DNA from: Streptococcus cristatus
GTDB lineage: Bacteria; Bacillota; Bacilli; Lactobacillales; Streptococcaceae
Direction: 5' to 3'
NCBI RefSeq assembly: GCF_003943815.1
Contig: NZ_RJNA01000001.1
Span: forward strand, 27,489-63,849
Length of the DNA: 36,361 nucleotides
How positions within the stretch are numbered: the stretch's first letter is position 1; each line of letters begins with the position of its first letter. Below the pieces are notes generated by a model. That model made no database searches. It worked only from the letters and a program-made list of their open reading frames with translations, and was not told the DNA's origin. This document shows, one piece after another, positions 23,424-31,393 of the stretch. The position numbers and the translations under genes were made by a program.

Positions 23424-23434
23424 ATTGTAACATA
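23424..23434 (-). promoter_or_regulatory. Extended -10 promoter of ntdP
   Basis: Minus strand TATGTTACAAT with -10 TACAAT (23429-23424) and TGT before it. The same 15-base block (ATATGTTACAATAAA) recurs in front of the APH-like gene at 25056. Confidence 0.55.
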
Positions 23435-23469
23435 TTTTCATAAAAATGCCTAAGTTTTCATAGAAAATC

Positions 23470-24246
23470 TTAAAGATATTCTCTTAGAGCGCTGGCAATG
23501 TCGGAGAAATCATAGCCTTTACGGGCCAGAGCTTGGGTCAGACGCTGTTTTAAGTCATAGCCCTCGTACTTTTTGGAGTACTTGCGGTATTGCTTGTCTA
23601 GCTCTTTATAGAGCAGTTCTTGTTGGTTTTCCTGGTCTTCTTCGATGTCTAAATGCTGATAGGCGGTTTTGGCTTGGCTGTATGAAAATCCTTTGTTTAT
23701 CAAGGATTGAAGAATTTTATCTTGTAAGGCCTTGCTGGGCAGTTTTCCCTGGTATTTTTTGAGCAATTTTTCGGCAACTCGCTCGGCTACTTCAGTGAAA
23801 TCAAATTGTCTTAATTCTTCTTCAATAGTAGTGCTAGAAATTCCTTTTTGACTGAGTTTTTGCTTGAGAACAAAAGCGCCCTTGTCACCAGTGAGAAGGT
23901 TGGATTGGATAAAAGAATTAGCATATTTTCTGTCGTTGATCCAATTTTCTTTTTTTAAAGCATCCAAGACTTGGCTGATGATGTCTGGCTGGATATCGTT
24001 CTGGGTCAGATAGTCCTTGACTTCCTTGGCAGTTCTTTGCTTGAAGGAGAGATGGTAGAGGGCTAGATTTTTGCCGTAGGAAAATTGGGCGTAAGTTTGA
24101 ATCTCTTTTAACTCCTGCTCCGTGATTTCCATCCCTTTAGACAGCATGAAGCGGACGATAGTGTCCTCTGTGATATAGAGCTTTTCACTGTCGTCCAACT
24201 CCAAGAGGTAGAGTCTTTTTTTCTTTTCGATTTTTGTGATTTTCAT
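23470..24246 (-). CDS. recX: Recombination regulator RecX
   Basis: The 258-residue helical protein modulates RecA filament activity. It consists of repeated three-helix units: [20 protein letters not shown] (about residues 66-85), [19 protein letters not shown] (about 92-110) and the C-terminal copies with [19 protein letters not shown]. The length is typical for streptococcal RecX. I use ATG 24246; a TTG at 24261 is in frame and closer to AAAGGA, so a 5-residue extension is possible. It follows the APH-like gene by 26 bp and is probably co-transcribed with it. Confidence 0.92.
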   Translation of the reverse strand: MKITKIEKKKRLYLLELDDSEKLYITEDTIVRFMLSKGMEITEQELKEIQTYAQFSYGKNLALYHLSFKQRTAKEVKDYLTQNDIQPDIISQVLDALKKENWINDRKYANSFIQSNLLTGDKGAFVLKQKLSQKGISSTTIEEELRQFDFTEVAERVAEKLLKKYQGKLPSKALQDKILQSLINKGFSYSQAKTAYQHLDIEEDQENQQELLYKELDKQYRKYSKKYEGYDLKQRLTQALARKGYDFSDIASALREYL

Positions 24247-24272
24247 AAGAGATTTTGGCAAAATCCTTTCTT

Positions 24273-25049
24273 TTAGCCAAATGCTTCAAAGGAAGCAATC
24301 AAGCGCAGTTTGTCTGTATCAACATCCTTCCGGCCATAGTAGTCAAGAAAGAGCTCTGCGTATTTGGGGTCAGATAAATTATAAGTAAGAGACCAGATGG
24401 CCCAGTAAAGGTCAATGTGGCGATCACTGAGGCCAGCGAGACCAACGTCAATAAAGCAGGAGAAGGTTGCTGCGTCTTTCAGAATGAAATTAGGCAAGCA
24501 GGCATCTCCGTGAATCAAGGAGTCTGACGTCAGTAGGTGTCCCTGTTCTTGGATAAGCTGGTAGGCTTCCTCTCGACTTTGGATATGAAATTGAGGCAGC
24601 AAGGCTTTTTGATAAAAGCAACCTTTATGGTAATTTTCCTCTGCTTGCTCTTTATAGTGTTGGAGGCGATGCTGGATTGGGAAATTCTGGGGTTGGATGC
24701 TATGAAGTTTTCTGAGCGCGGCAGCTATTGTTTGGCAAAGCTCTTCTGGCTGTTGAAGAAAGGCTAGGGCATCCTTGCCCTCGGCTTCTCTAGTCAGCAG
24801 GTAGTCATGATCTGCTGATAGGTAGTGAATGACAGGCACACCGAGTTCTTGCTTCTCAAACCATTTGGCAAGTGTGGCTTCTTGGGCTAACTGGCCTTTT
24901 TGGTCAATTTTCAAATAATAGCCCGTATCGGCATAGAAAACACGGGCGCTTGAATGTGAGGAGCTGTCGTAAAAGTTGGCTCCCTCTAGATAAGTTCGGA
25001 TTTGCTCAGGGAAATGTGCGAGTGGAAGAGATATTTTTTCTGCTTTCAT
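24273..25049 (-). CDS. Aminoglycoside 3'-phosphotransferase-like kinase
   Basis: The 258-residue protein has the APH(3') kinase plan: ATP-binding lysine in YYLKID (K47), the catalytic loop HGDACLPN (H180, D182, N187) and the metal-binding [12 protein letters not shown] (D201), then DLYWAIWSL. All catalytic residues of antibiotic kinases are there. Base composition matches the neighbours, so it looks resident rather than newly acquired. Whether it phosphorylates kanamycin-type drugs or another substrate cannot be told. I start at ATG 25049; the open frame runs on upstream to 25160 over the divergent rlmCD gene. It appears to head an operon with recX. Confidence 0.85.
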   Translation of the reverse strand: MKAEKISLPLAHFPEQIRTYLEGANFYDSSSHSSARVFYADTGYYLKIDQKGQLAQEATLAKWFEKQELGVPVIHYLSADHDYLLTREAEGKDALAFLQQPEELCQTIAAALRKLHSIQPQNFPIQHRLQHYKEQAEENYHKGCFYQKALLPQFHIQSREEAYQLIQEQGHLLTSDSLIHGDACLPNFILKDAATFSCFIDVGLAGLSDRHIDLYWAIWSLTYNLSDPKYAELFLDYYGRKDVDTDKLRLIASFEAFG

Positions 25050-25055
25050 ACTTTT

Positions 25056-25066
25056 ATTGTAACATA
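25056..25066 (-). promoter_or_regulatory. Extended -10 promoter of the APH-recX unit
   Basis: Minus strand TATGTTACAAT, -10 TACAAT (25061-25056), only 6 nt before the ATG at 25049, so the transcript may be nearly leaderless or an additional promoter may exist upstream. Confidence 0.4.
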
Positions 25067-25090
25067 TTCTCAACGAATCGACTCTAGCGT

Positions 25091-25098
25091 GGTATAAT
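25091..25098 (+). promoter_or_regulatory. Extended -10 element of rlmCD
   Basis: TGGTATAAT, -10 TATAAT at 25093-25098. It ends 6 nt before the ATG at 25105, consistent with a leaderless mRNA. No clear -35. Confidence 0.5.
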
Positions 25099-25104
25099 AG
25101 AGGC

Positions 25105-26463
25105 ATGAATGTAAAAGTGAAGCAAAGAATCCCTCTCAAAATCAAAAAAATGGGAATCAATGGGGAAGGAATTGGATTTTATAAGAAAACGCTGGTTTTT
25201 GTGCCGGGGGCTTTGAAAGGCGAGGAAGTCTACTGTCAGGTGACCAAGGTACAGCGGAATTTTATTGAAGCCAAGCTCCTCACCATCAACAAACGGTCAA
25301 AATTTCGGGTGGAAGCGCCGTGTGAGATTTATGAAAGCTGCGGAGGCTGTCAAATCATGCATCTCCACTATGACAAGCAGTTGGAGTTTAAGGAAGATTT
25401 GCTGCGTCAAGCTCTTAAAAAGTTTGCACCAGCTGGCTACGAAAACTATGAAATCCGTCCGACCATCGGTATGCAGGAGCCGCTCTATTACAGGGCTAAG
25501 CTGCAGTTTCAGACTCGGAAGTTTAAGGATGAGGTCAAGGCAGGGCTCTATGCCCAGAATTCCCACTATCTGGTCTCGCTGAAAAACTGTCTGGTTCAGG
25601 ACAAGGTAACGCAGGCTATTGTCAATAAGGTGGCTCGGCTGTTAGGCAAGTATAGGCTACCTATCTATGATGAGCGCAAGACTGCTGGAGTGCGAACAGT
25701 CATGATTCGCAGGGCCAGAAAGACGGGTCTGGTGCAGATGATTTTTGTGACAGGGCGCAAGCTAGACTTTTCTCCAGTCGTTCGAGACCTAGTGGCTGAA
25801 TTTCCCGAGCTGGAGACAGTGGCGGTCAATTATCATACGAGCAAGTCCAGTGAGATTTATGGGGATAAGACAGAGATTATCTGGGGCGAAGAAGCCATTC
25901 AAGAAGGAGTGCTGGACTATGAGTTTTCCCTGTCGCCTCGGGCTTTCTATCAGCTCAATCCTGAGCAGACTGAGGTGCTCTACGGGGAGGCGGTTAAGGC
26001 GTTGGATGCGACGAAAGAAGACCATTTGATTGACGCTTATTGCGGGGTTGGGACCATCGGTTTTGCTTTTGCTAAAAGGGTCAAGTCTTTGCGAGGCATG
26101 GACATCATCCCTGAGGCCATTGAAGACGCCAAGCGCAATGCGAAAAAGATGGGCTTTGACAATACGCTCTACGAGGCTGGAACGGCAGAGGAGATTATTC
26201 CTCGCTGGTACGCTGAAGGTTACCGGGCGGATGCCTTGATTGTCGACCCGCCACGAACTGGTCTGGACGATAAGCTGCTAGAGACGATTGTTCGCTATGC
26301 ACCTGAGAAGATGGTCTACGTTTCCTGCAATGTCTCAACTCTGGCGCGCGATTTGGTCAAGCTCAGTCAGGTATATGAAGTCCACTACATCCAGTCGGTT
26401 GACATGTTTCCCCATACCGCTCGGACCGAAGCAGTGGTGAAATTGGTTAAAAAAGACAAGTAG
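25105..26463 (+). CDS. rlmCD: 23S rRNA (uracil-C5)-methyltransferase RlmCD
   Basis: The 452-residue TrmA-family enzyme methylates uracils of 23S rRNA; in streptococci one enzyme (RlmCD) handles both U747 and U1939. An N-terminal TRAM domain ([20 protein letters not shown]) is followed by the [4Fe-4S] cysteines C73, C79, C82 and C162, and a Rossmann SAM domain with [14 protein letters not shown] (about residue 310). The catalytic cysteine is C408 in [15 protein letters not shown] at 25105 fits homologues although it sits very close to the -10 box. Divergent from the APH-recX operon. Confidence 0.92.
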   Translation: MNVKVKQRIPLKIKKMGINGEGIGFYKKTLVFVPGALKGEEVYCQVTKVQRNFIEAKLLTINKRSKFRVEAPCEIYESCGGCQIMHLHYDKQLEFKEDLLRQALKKFAPAGYENYEIRPTIGMQEPLYYRAKLQFQTRKFKDEVKAGLYAQNSHYLVSLKNCLVQDKVTQAIVNKVARLLGKYRLPIYDERKTAGVRTVMIRRARKTGLVQMIFVTGRKLDFSPVVRDLVAEFPELETVAVNYHTSKSSEIYGDKTEIIWGEEAIQEGVLDYEFSLSPRAFYQLNPEQTEVLYGEAVKALDATKEDHLIDAYCGVGTIGFAFAKRVKSLRGMDIIPEAIEDAKRNAKKMGFDNTLYEAGTAEEIIPRWYAEGYRADALIVDPPRTGLDDKLLETIVRYAPEKMVYVSCNVSTLARDLVKLSQVYEVHYIQSVDMFPHTARTEAVVKLVKKDK

Positions 26464-26522
26464 AAGAGTGATTTATTGAAGCTTCTTTGAGGTAACGACA
26501 AAATCAAGTCTGAATGAACAGC

Positions 26523-26550
26523 AAAAACCTGCAGAAGTCTGCAGGTTTTT
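26523..26550. terminator. Bidirectional terminator between rlmCD and the FabK-like gene
   Basis: AAAAACCTGCAG, loop AAGT, CTGCAGGTTTTT: perfect 12-bp stem with tracts on both sides for convergent genes. Confidence 0.9.
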
Positions 26551-26561
26551 GAGTTAGAGGA

Positions 26562-27494
26562 TTATAGCTTGATTTCAGTGTTTTGGAGAACCTTCTGAGC
26601 ATCGGAAACGATTGTGTCGAGGATTTCTTTACATGGACGAATTTCCTTGACTAAGCCAGCGATTTGGCCACTCATCATAGAGCCATGTACGGTATCTCCT
26701 TCGTAAACAGCTTTAGAAAGAGAACCGATGGTGATTTCTTCGAGTTCGTCACGATTGGTGCCCTTGTTTTCTAGTTCGATATAGTGGTCGGTCATTTCAT
26801 TGCGGATACAACGAACTGGTGCACCAGCAATACGACCAGTAACGGCAGTGGCAGTGTCATTGGCTGCGATAATGGCATCTTTGTAACCTGCTGAAATTGG
26901 GCATTCTTCAGAGGCTAGGAAGATAGTTCCCATCTGAACTCCTTGCGCACCGAGGACAAAGGCAGCAGCGAGACCACGACCATCGGCAACCCCACCTGCA
27001 GCGATGACTGGAATATCAACTGAGTCAACAATCTGAGGAATGAGAGCCATAGTATTGGTTTCACCGATGTGACCACCAGCTTCAGAACCTTCGGCAATCA
27101 CGGCATCAACTCCGAGCTCTTGCATTTTTTGCGCGTGTTTGACACTGGCAATAACAGGGATAACCTTGATACCTGCCTCTTTCAGATAAGGCATGATGAA
27201 TTTTGGTGTACCAGCCCCAGTCGTTACGACAGGAACTTTTTCTTCAATGATGACTGTCACAATATCCTTGATATTTTTCATCATGAGCATAACATTGACG
27301 GCAAATGGCTTGTCAGTCAATTTACGCAGTTCACGGATTTCTTCGCGCAACTGCTCACCCGTCATTCCTCCTGAAGCGATGATTCCCAGTCCGCCAGCTT
27401 CTGAAACAGCTGCCGCCAGTTGGTAGTGGGAAATCTGAGCCATGGCTCCTTGGAAAATAGGGTACTTGATGTTCAACAATTCTGTAATAGACAT
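26562..27494 (-). CDS. FabK-like flavoprotein (enoyl-ACP reductase II / nitronate monooxygenase family)
   Basis: The 310-residue FMN-dependent TIM-barrel protein has YPIFQGAMAQIS (residues 10-21), AGGLGIIASGG, VTTGAGTPKF, AEGSEAGGHIGE (about 134-145), IAAGGVADGRG (about 163) and GAQGVQMGTIFLASEE (about 182-197). These are shared by FabK and 2-nitropropane dioxygenase-type enzymes. Streptococcal FabK is usually about 320 residues and lies in the fab cluster; this gene stands alone, so it is probably a paralogue with a different substrate. ATG 27494 has GGAGA upstream. Its promoter overlaps a cre-like site. Confidence 0.85.
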   Translation of the reverse strand: MSITELLNIKYPIFQGAMAQISHYQLAAAVSEAGGLGIIASGGMTGEQLREEIRELRKLTDKPFAVNVMLMMKNIKDIVTVIIEEKVPVVTTGAGTPKFIMPYLKEAGIKVIPVIASVKHAQKMQELGVDAVIAEGSEAGGHIGETNTMALIPQIVDSVDIPVIAAGGVADGRGLAAAFVLGAQGVQMGTIFLASEECPISAGYKDAIIAANDTATAVTGRIAGAPVRCIRNEMTDHYIELENKGTNRDELEEITIGSLSKAVYEGDTVHGSMMSGQIAGLVKEIRPCKEILDTIVSDAQKVLQNTEIKL

Positions 27495-27525
27495 AGGGCA
27501 TCTCCTTTATTCTGTATTTAAAATC

Positions 27526-27556
27526 ATTATATCACTATAATAAAGCGTTTTCAAGA
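27526..27556 (-). promoter_or_regulatory. Promoter with overlapping cre-like site, FabK-like gene
   Basis: Minus strand TTGAAA (27554-27549), 17-bp spacer, TATAAT (27531-27526). TTGAAAACGCTTTA across the -35 closely resembles a CcpA cre site. The rest of the 292-bp gap to 27730 shows nothing else recognisable. Confidence 0.65.
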
Positions 27557-27730
27557 AAGCTCTAGTCTGGCAAAAGATAAGAGTTTGTGAAAATAATCTC
27601 AGTAATCCTTGATAGGACTGGCTTTTTCTTGTGAAACTCCGTTTATCAGTGTCCTTATAACAATAACTTATAGTCTATTAGAATTTGTTATATTCTCTAA
27701 GATCGAATTTGAGCAAGCGCGGAAAGGATT

Positions 27731-27759
27731 TTTATTGGACGCATCTTTTGTGATATAAT
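27731..27759 (+). promoter_or_regulatory. Promoter of the DUF1858-DUF438 operon
   Basis: TTTATT (27731-27736), 17-bp spacer, TATAAT (27754-27759) with extended TG at 27751. No FNR-type or NsrR-type palindrome is evident. Confidence 0.6.
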
Positions 27760-27786
27760 AATAAAAAATACACGGAGGTAGGGCAT

Positions 27787-28017
27787 ATGGATAATGTGAT
27801 TGATTTGTCTATTCCAGTGGCAGAAGTGATTGAGAAGCAGCCTGAGGTTTTGGATGTTTTGGTCGAGTTGGGCTTTAAGCCTCTGGCCAATCCTGTCATG
27901 CGCAATACAGTCGGGCGCGTGGTTTCTATCAAAAAAGGAGCTGGTATGAACGGCATTGACCTGAATAAAATCAAGCAAACGCTGGAATTGAACGGCTATG
28001 AAGTGGTGGGGATTTAG
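27787..28017 (+). CDS. DUF1858 domain protein
   Basis: The 76-residue protein is a lone DUF1858 domain (IPVAEVIEKQPEVLDVLVEL, ending in LNKIKQTLELNGYEVVGI), the same domain found at the N-terminus of ScdA/RIC di-iron repair proteins. It is separated by only 2 bp from the DUF438-hemerythrin gene, and the two are a conserved streptococcal pair. The pair resembles a split ScdA-like arrangement, which suggests a role in handling iron-sulfur damage, NO or oxygen; this is inference. ATG 27787 with GGAGG upstream. Confidence 0.85.
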   Translation: MDNVIDLSIPVAEVIEKQPEVLDVLVELGFKPLANPVMRNTVGRVVSIKKGAGMNGIDLNKIKQTLELNGYEVVGI

Positions 28018-28019
28018 GC

Positions 28020-29381
28020 ATGGCTACTGAACGCATTGAAGTCCTCAAGTCTATCTTGCTGGATTTACATAATGGAGCTTCGGCAGAGTCCGTTCAGGAG
28101 CTTTTCAACGAGCATTTTGCTGGTGTGTCCGCTATCGAAATCAGCCTGATGGAGCATGAGCTGATGAACTCGGATACGGGAGTGACTTTCGAGGATGTCA
28201 TGTCCCTCTGCAATGTCCATGCCAACCTCTTTAAAGGTGCCATTCAGGATGTGGAGGTGGCTGATACCGACCATCCAGGCCATCCTGTTCAGATCTTCAA
28301 GCAGGAAAATTTAGCGCTGCGGGCTGCCCTTATGCGGGTTCGCAGGCTCCTATCCACCTATGAAAGCACAGAAGATGAAGAGCTTCTTCCAGAAATCCGC
28401 AAGGGACTCCAGCGTCAGCTGGGTTTAGTGGCGCAGTTTGATGTCCACTATCAACGCAAGGAAGAGCTTATGTTTCCTATCATGGAAAGCTACGGCCACG
28501 ATTCGCCGCCCAAGGTCATGTGGGGTGTAGACGACCAGATTCGGGACCTTTTCCAAGAGGCTAGGTCTGCTGCAGAACAGCTGCCAGATACTTCTATTCA
28601 AGAAGTCAAGGATAAGTTTGAGACTTTTGCTGCTGAGTTTGAAGCTATGATTTTCAAGGAGGAGTCTATCCTTCTCATGATTCTCCTCGAGTCCTTTACT
28701 CAAGATGACTGGCTCAAGATTGCTGAGGAGAGTGATGCTTATGGCTATGCCATCATCAAGCCAACGGAGAAATGGATTCCTGCTTGGCACTCATTCTCGG
28801 AGGAGGAAGCTGGGGATGCTGCTGATGAAGGAAGCGAAGCGCCAGCCAGCACAGAGCAGACTAGTGATGGCAGATTTCAGCAGGTCATTGATACGCCAGA
28901 TGGTCAGGTCACCATTTCCTTTAAGCCCAAGGAAAAGAAAGAGCAAGCCTTTAATCGGGACTCCCAGCAGCCTTTTGGCCATGGCTATCTGTCGGTGGCG
29001 GAGGCCAATCTGATTTTAGATCATCTGCCCATGGAGATTACCTTCGTCAATAAGGACGATATTTTCCAGTATTATAATGACAGTGTGCCAGCAGACGAGA
29101 TGATTTTCAAGCGGACGCCGTCCCAGATAGGGCGCAATGTCGAGCTCTGCCACCCGCCCAAGTTTTTGGACAAGGTGCGGCGGATTTTCAAGGCTCTGCG
29201 TGAGGGAGAACGGGACAAGTTTGAGATGTGGTTTAAGTCGGAATCACGGGGCAAGTTTGTCCATGTGACCTATGCGACGGTGCGGGATGAGGCTGGTGAA
29301 TTTCAGGGGGTGCTGGAGTATGTGCAGGACATTCAGCCCTTCCGTGACATTGACAGTGATTTTTACCGAGATTTGGACTAG
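28020..29381 (+). CDS. DUF438 / hemerythrin / PAS domain protein
   Basis: The 453-residue soluble protein has three parts. Residues 1-75 are DUF438. Residues about 80-235 form a hemerythrin-like four-helix bundle with candidate di-iron ligands in DTDHPGHPVQIFKQEN, FDVHYQRKEELMFPIME and EAMIFKEESIL. After an acidic, low-complexity linker (about 255-285) comes a PAS domain from about residue 325 (LDHLPMEITFVNKDDIFQYY to LEYVQDIQPF). Hemerythrin bundles bind O2 or NO and PAS domains sense ligands, so a gas or redox sensor/repair role is likely. No enzymatic output domain is present. Confidence 0.88.
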   Translation: MATERIEVLKSILLDLHNGASAESVQELFNEHFAGVSAIEISLMEHELMNSDTGVTFEDVMSLCNVHANLFKGAIQDVEVADTDHPGHPVQIFKQENLALRAALMRVRRLLSTYESTEDEELLPEIRKGLQRQLGLVAQFDVHYQRKEELMFPIMESYGHDSPPKVMWGVDDQIRDLFQEARSAAEQLPDTSIQEVKDKFETFAAEFEAMIFKEESILLMILLESFTQDDWLKIAEESDAYGYAIIKPTEKWIPAWHSFSEEEAGDAADEGSEAPASTEQTSDGRFQQVIDTPDGQVTISFKPKEKKEQAFNRDSQQPFGHGYLSVAEANLILDHLPMEITFVNKDDIFQYYNDSVPADEMIFKRTPSQIGRNVELCHPPKFLDKVRRIFKALREGERDKFEMWFKSESRGKFVHVTYATVRDEAGEFQGVLEYVQDIQPFRDIDSDFYRDLD

Positions 29382-29407
29382 GTATTTGCAGTTAGAAAGT
29401 GAGAAAC

Positions 29408-29662
29408 ATGAGTTACGAACAGGAATTTTTACAGGAGTTTGAAGCTTGGGTCAAGACCCAGGTCATGATTAACGAGATGGCCCTCAAGGAGAGCCAGGCA
29501 GTCTACGAGGCGGACCAAGACGAGCGGGCCAAGGAAGCGGCCATTCGCTATGAGAGTCGACTAGATGCCTACCAGTTCCTTTTAGGAAAATTCGCCAACT
29601 ATCAGGCGGGCAAAGGATTTCATGATCTGCCAGACGGACTTTTGGGTGAGAGAAATTATTGA
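29408..29662 (+). CDS. DUF1912 family protein
   Basis: The 84-residue, highly charged helical protein (MSYEQEFLQEFEAWVKTQVM at the start, KFANYQAGKGFHDLPDG near the end) is a small family seen mainly in streptococci, with no known role. ATG 29408 is used; the ribosome site is weak (AAAGTGAG). It is 26 bp downstream of the PAS protein and likely in the same transcript. The promoter of the T-box leader overlaps its stop codon. Confidence 0.8.
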   Translation: MSYEQEFLQEFEAWVKTQVMINEMALKESQAVYEADQDERAKEAAIRYESRLDAYQFLLGKFANYQAGKGFHDLPDGLLGERNY

Positions 29663-29687
29663 TTTTTCGCTGGAAAGGTGATAGAAT
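29659..29687 (+). promoter_or_regulatory. Promoter of the T-box leader
   Basis: TTGATT (29659-29664), 17-bp spacer, TAGAAT (29682-29687); start expected near 29694. Confidence 0.7.
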
Positions 29688-29693
29688 AGGTTC

Positions 29694-29900
29694 ATCAGAG
29701 GTGTTTTGAGTCAAGCATTTTACAGAAAGTGGCGGTGCTGAGAAGTCCACAAATGTGTCAAAACTGGTTGCTGATGGTTAAAAATGAAATAAAAGTGTCT
29801 TTGTATTTACTTCAAAGACGAAAGTTGCGGGCAACTGCCCGAAATTGGGTGGTACCGCGGATAAGCACATTCGTCCCTTTCTAGTCTGACTAGGAAGGGA
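29694..29900 (+). promoter_or_regulatory. T-box riboswitch, probably valine-specific
   Basis: The T-box sequence GGGTGGTACCGCGG is at 29847-29860, and the terminator TCCCTTTCTAG-TCTGA-CTAGGAAGGGA at 29874-29900 is followed by TTATTTTT. Stem I is recognisable from CATCAG/CTGATG closing arms and the GCTGAGAAGTCC region. A GTC (29757-29759) just before AAAAC in the 3' strand of stem I is a plausible valine specifier. Uncharged tRNA-Val would favour readthrough. The leader lies directly ahead of a GNAT gene, with valS two genes further on. Confidence 0.9.
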
Positions 29901-29930
29901 TTATTTTTATGTTGCGGAAAGGAGGGTTGA

Positions 29931-30494
29931 ATGAAACTTCTTGAATCTTATAATGGCAAAGAGTTGCCAAGGTTGGAAACTGAGCGGTTGATATTGCGTC
30001 AGCGAACGGCAGATGATGTGGAGGATATGTTTGCTTATGCTGGTCTGCCTGAAGTCTGTTATCCAGCTGGCTTTCCTCCTGTAGATAGCTTGGAAGCAGA
30101 GCGTGACTATTTTGAAAATCGCTATTTTGAAAATTTGGAAAAGAAGGAACTTCCGTCAGGCTATGGCATTACGGTTAAGGGGGAAGACCGAGTCATTGGC
30201 TCTTGTGACTTCAATCACCGCCATGAAGATGATGTCTTTGAAATTGGCTACCTCCTGCATCCAGATTATTGGGGGAAGGGTTATGTGCCAGAAGCCGTCA
30301 GTGCTTTGATAGAAGTTGCTTTTACCATTCTTAAACTCCACAAAGTTGAAATTCGATGTTTTGATTACAATAAACAAAGTCAACGAGTCGCTGAGAAACT
30401 TGGTTTCACCCTTGAAGCTCGCCTCCGAGACCGCAAAGATGCCCAAGGCAATCGCTGTGCAGAGTTGGCTTATGGCTTGCTGAGGAGTGAGTAG
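29931..30494 (+). CDS. GNAT family N-acetyltransferase (RimJ/RimL type)
   Basis: The 187-residue enzyme transfers acetyl from acetyl-CoA to an amine, perhaps a protein N-terminus. LETERLILRQRTADD near the start, FEIGYLLHPDYWGKGYVPEA (about residues 103-122, acetyl-CoA loop) and NKQSQRVAEKLGFTLEA (about 147-163) are the usual RimJ/RimL landmarks. ATG 29931 follows GGAAAGGAGGG. It is the first gene after the T-box and so is co-regulated with valS. The link to valine charging is not understood. Unlike the next gene its composition is typical of the genome. Confidence 0.88.
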   Translation: MKLLESYNGKELPRLETERLILRQRTADDVEDMFAYAGLPEVCYPAGFPPVDSLEAERDYFENRYFENLEKKELPSGYGITVKGEDRVIGSCDFNHRHEDDVFEIGYLLHPDYWGKGYVPEAVSALIEVAFTILKLHKVEIRCFDYNKQSQRVAEKLGFTLEARLRDRKDAQGNRCAELAYGLLRSE

Positions 30495-30514
30495 GAGGAA
30501 AAAGTTGTTAGTTG

Positions 30515-30549
30515 AACCGTTCGAAAATTTCGAACAGTTGAGATATAAT
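30515..30549 (+). promoter_or_regulatory. Promoter with a palindromic operator in front of the AT-rich membrane gene
   Basis: AACCGTTCGAA-AAT-TTCGAACAGTT (30515-30539) is an 11-bp inverted repeat with one mismatch, containing the perfect core GTTCGAA/TTCGAAC. TATAAT follows at 30544-30549, and the -35 position (TTCGAA, 18-bp spacer) lies within the left arm. A repressor bound here would block the promoter. No regulator gene is adjacent in the window. Confidence 0.6.
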
Positions 30550-30577
30550 ACTAGTATTTGAGAGTAGGTGGTAAATA

Positions 30578-31393
30578 TTGGAAGTGGGTCAGATTATTAC
30601 CCTACTTAGTGGAGCAGGAATAGGAGCTGTATTAAGTGCAGTTTTGTTATTTATAAATAACACTAAAAAGAATAAATTAGATTTTATAACGAAAGAACGT
30701 TCAGAGTGGAGAAAGGAGATAAAGTCAATTATAGTTGATTTATTGAGTGGGAAGAATCGCTTCTTTGCAATAAATAGACTCGAAACACAATTAAATCCAT
30801 ATGGTAGATATATATCTAAAGAAGATACATATGAATTTTATATGAATGATGGTCATATTTGGAGATTAGTTGATAATTTCGATTATTCAACTAAAAGTGT
30901 AAATGTATTAACAAAATACTTAGAACTACTTTTAAAATATGACTGGGAAAGATCAAAACGCGAGATAAAACTCGATATATTTAATAGTTTTATATACTTT
31001 ATTCTTATTATTACTTCTCTATCTAATTCTTTATTAATTCTGTTCAAAATAACTGACTTAACTCAAGGGATAGTACTTGCACTATCATCATTTTTTATGA
31101 TAGCAAGTGTATTCTATTTTAGAAGCTTTACTAAAAATTTTAAAAAAATGCCAATCTTTGAAGGGATCTATATTGGTTTCTTATGTCTTTCTATGTATTA
31201 TGGTATAGATGGTATGCTATATTGGCTAATTTTGCCTGAAACAAAAGATTTAAGAAGTTTATTTGCCACATTGTTAATTCTAGCATTAATATTAAGTACA
31301 GAACTGAAGATTATTATAGATACTAATATTGAGGAGAAGAAGTATATTCTTTGCCTAAAAGAGATTTTAATTAAGGAGCACACACATGTCTAA
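30578..31393 (+). CDS. AT-rich accessory membrane protein of unknown function
   Basis: The 271-residue protein is not recognised. Hydrophobicity suggests one N-terminal helix (residues 5-26), a soluble segment of about 110 residues and four more helices (about 136-156, 162-182, 194-216, 227-247). The soluble part carries [17 protein letters not shown] and [10 protein letters not shown], a pattern I associate with uncharacterised helix-plus-soluble-domain membrane proteins found near accessory genes. The start is probably TTG 30578 after AGGTGG. Codons are much richer in A and T than those of its neighbours. The last 8 bp overlap the valS start, and its own promoter bears a palindrome. It splits the T-box/GNAT from valS. 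Confidence 0.7.
   Translation: MEVGQIITLLSGAGIGAVLSAVLLFINNTKKNKLDFITKERSEWRKEIKSIIVDLLSGKNRFFAINRLETQLNPYGRYISKEDTYEFYMNDGHIWRLVDNFDYSTKSVNVLTKYLELLLKYDWERSKREIKLDIFNSFIYFILIITSLSNSLLILFKITDLTQGIVLALSSFFMIASVFYFRSFTKNFKKMPIFEGIYIGFLCLSMYYGIDGMLYWLILPETKDLRSLFATLLILALILSTELKIIIDTNIEEKKYILCLKEILIKEHTHV

Noticed and set aside
26562..27494. Calling this gene fabK
   Set aside because: It is outside a fatty-acid synthesis cluster and differs from the usual streptococcal FabK at its start and end; the family also includes nitronate monooxygenases.
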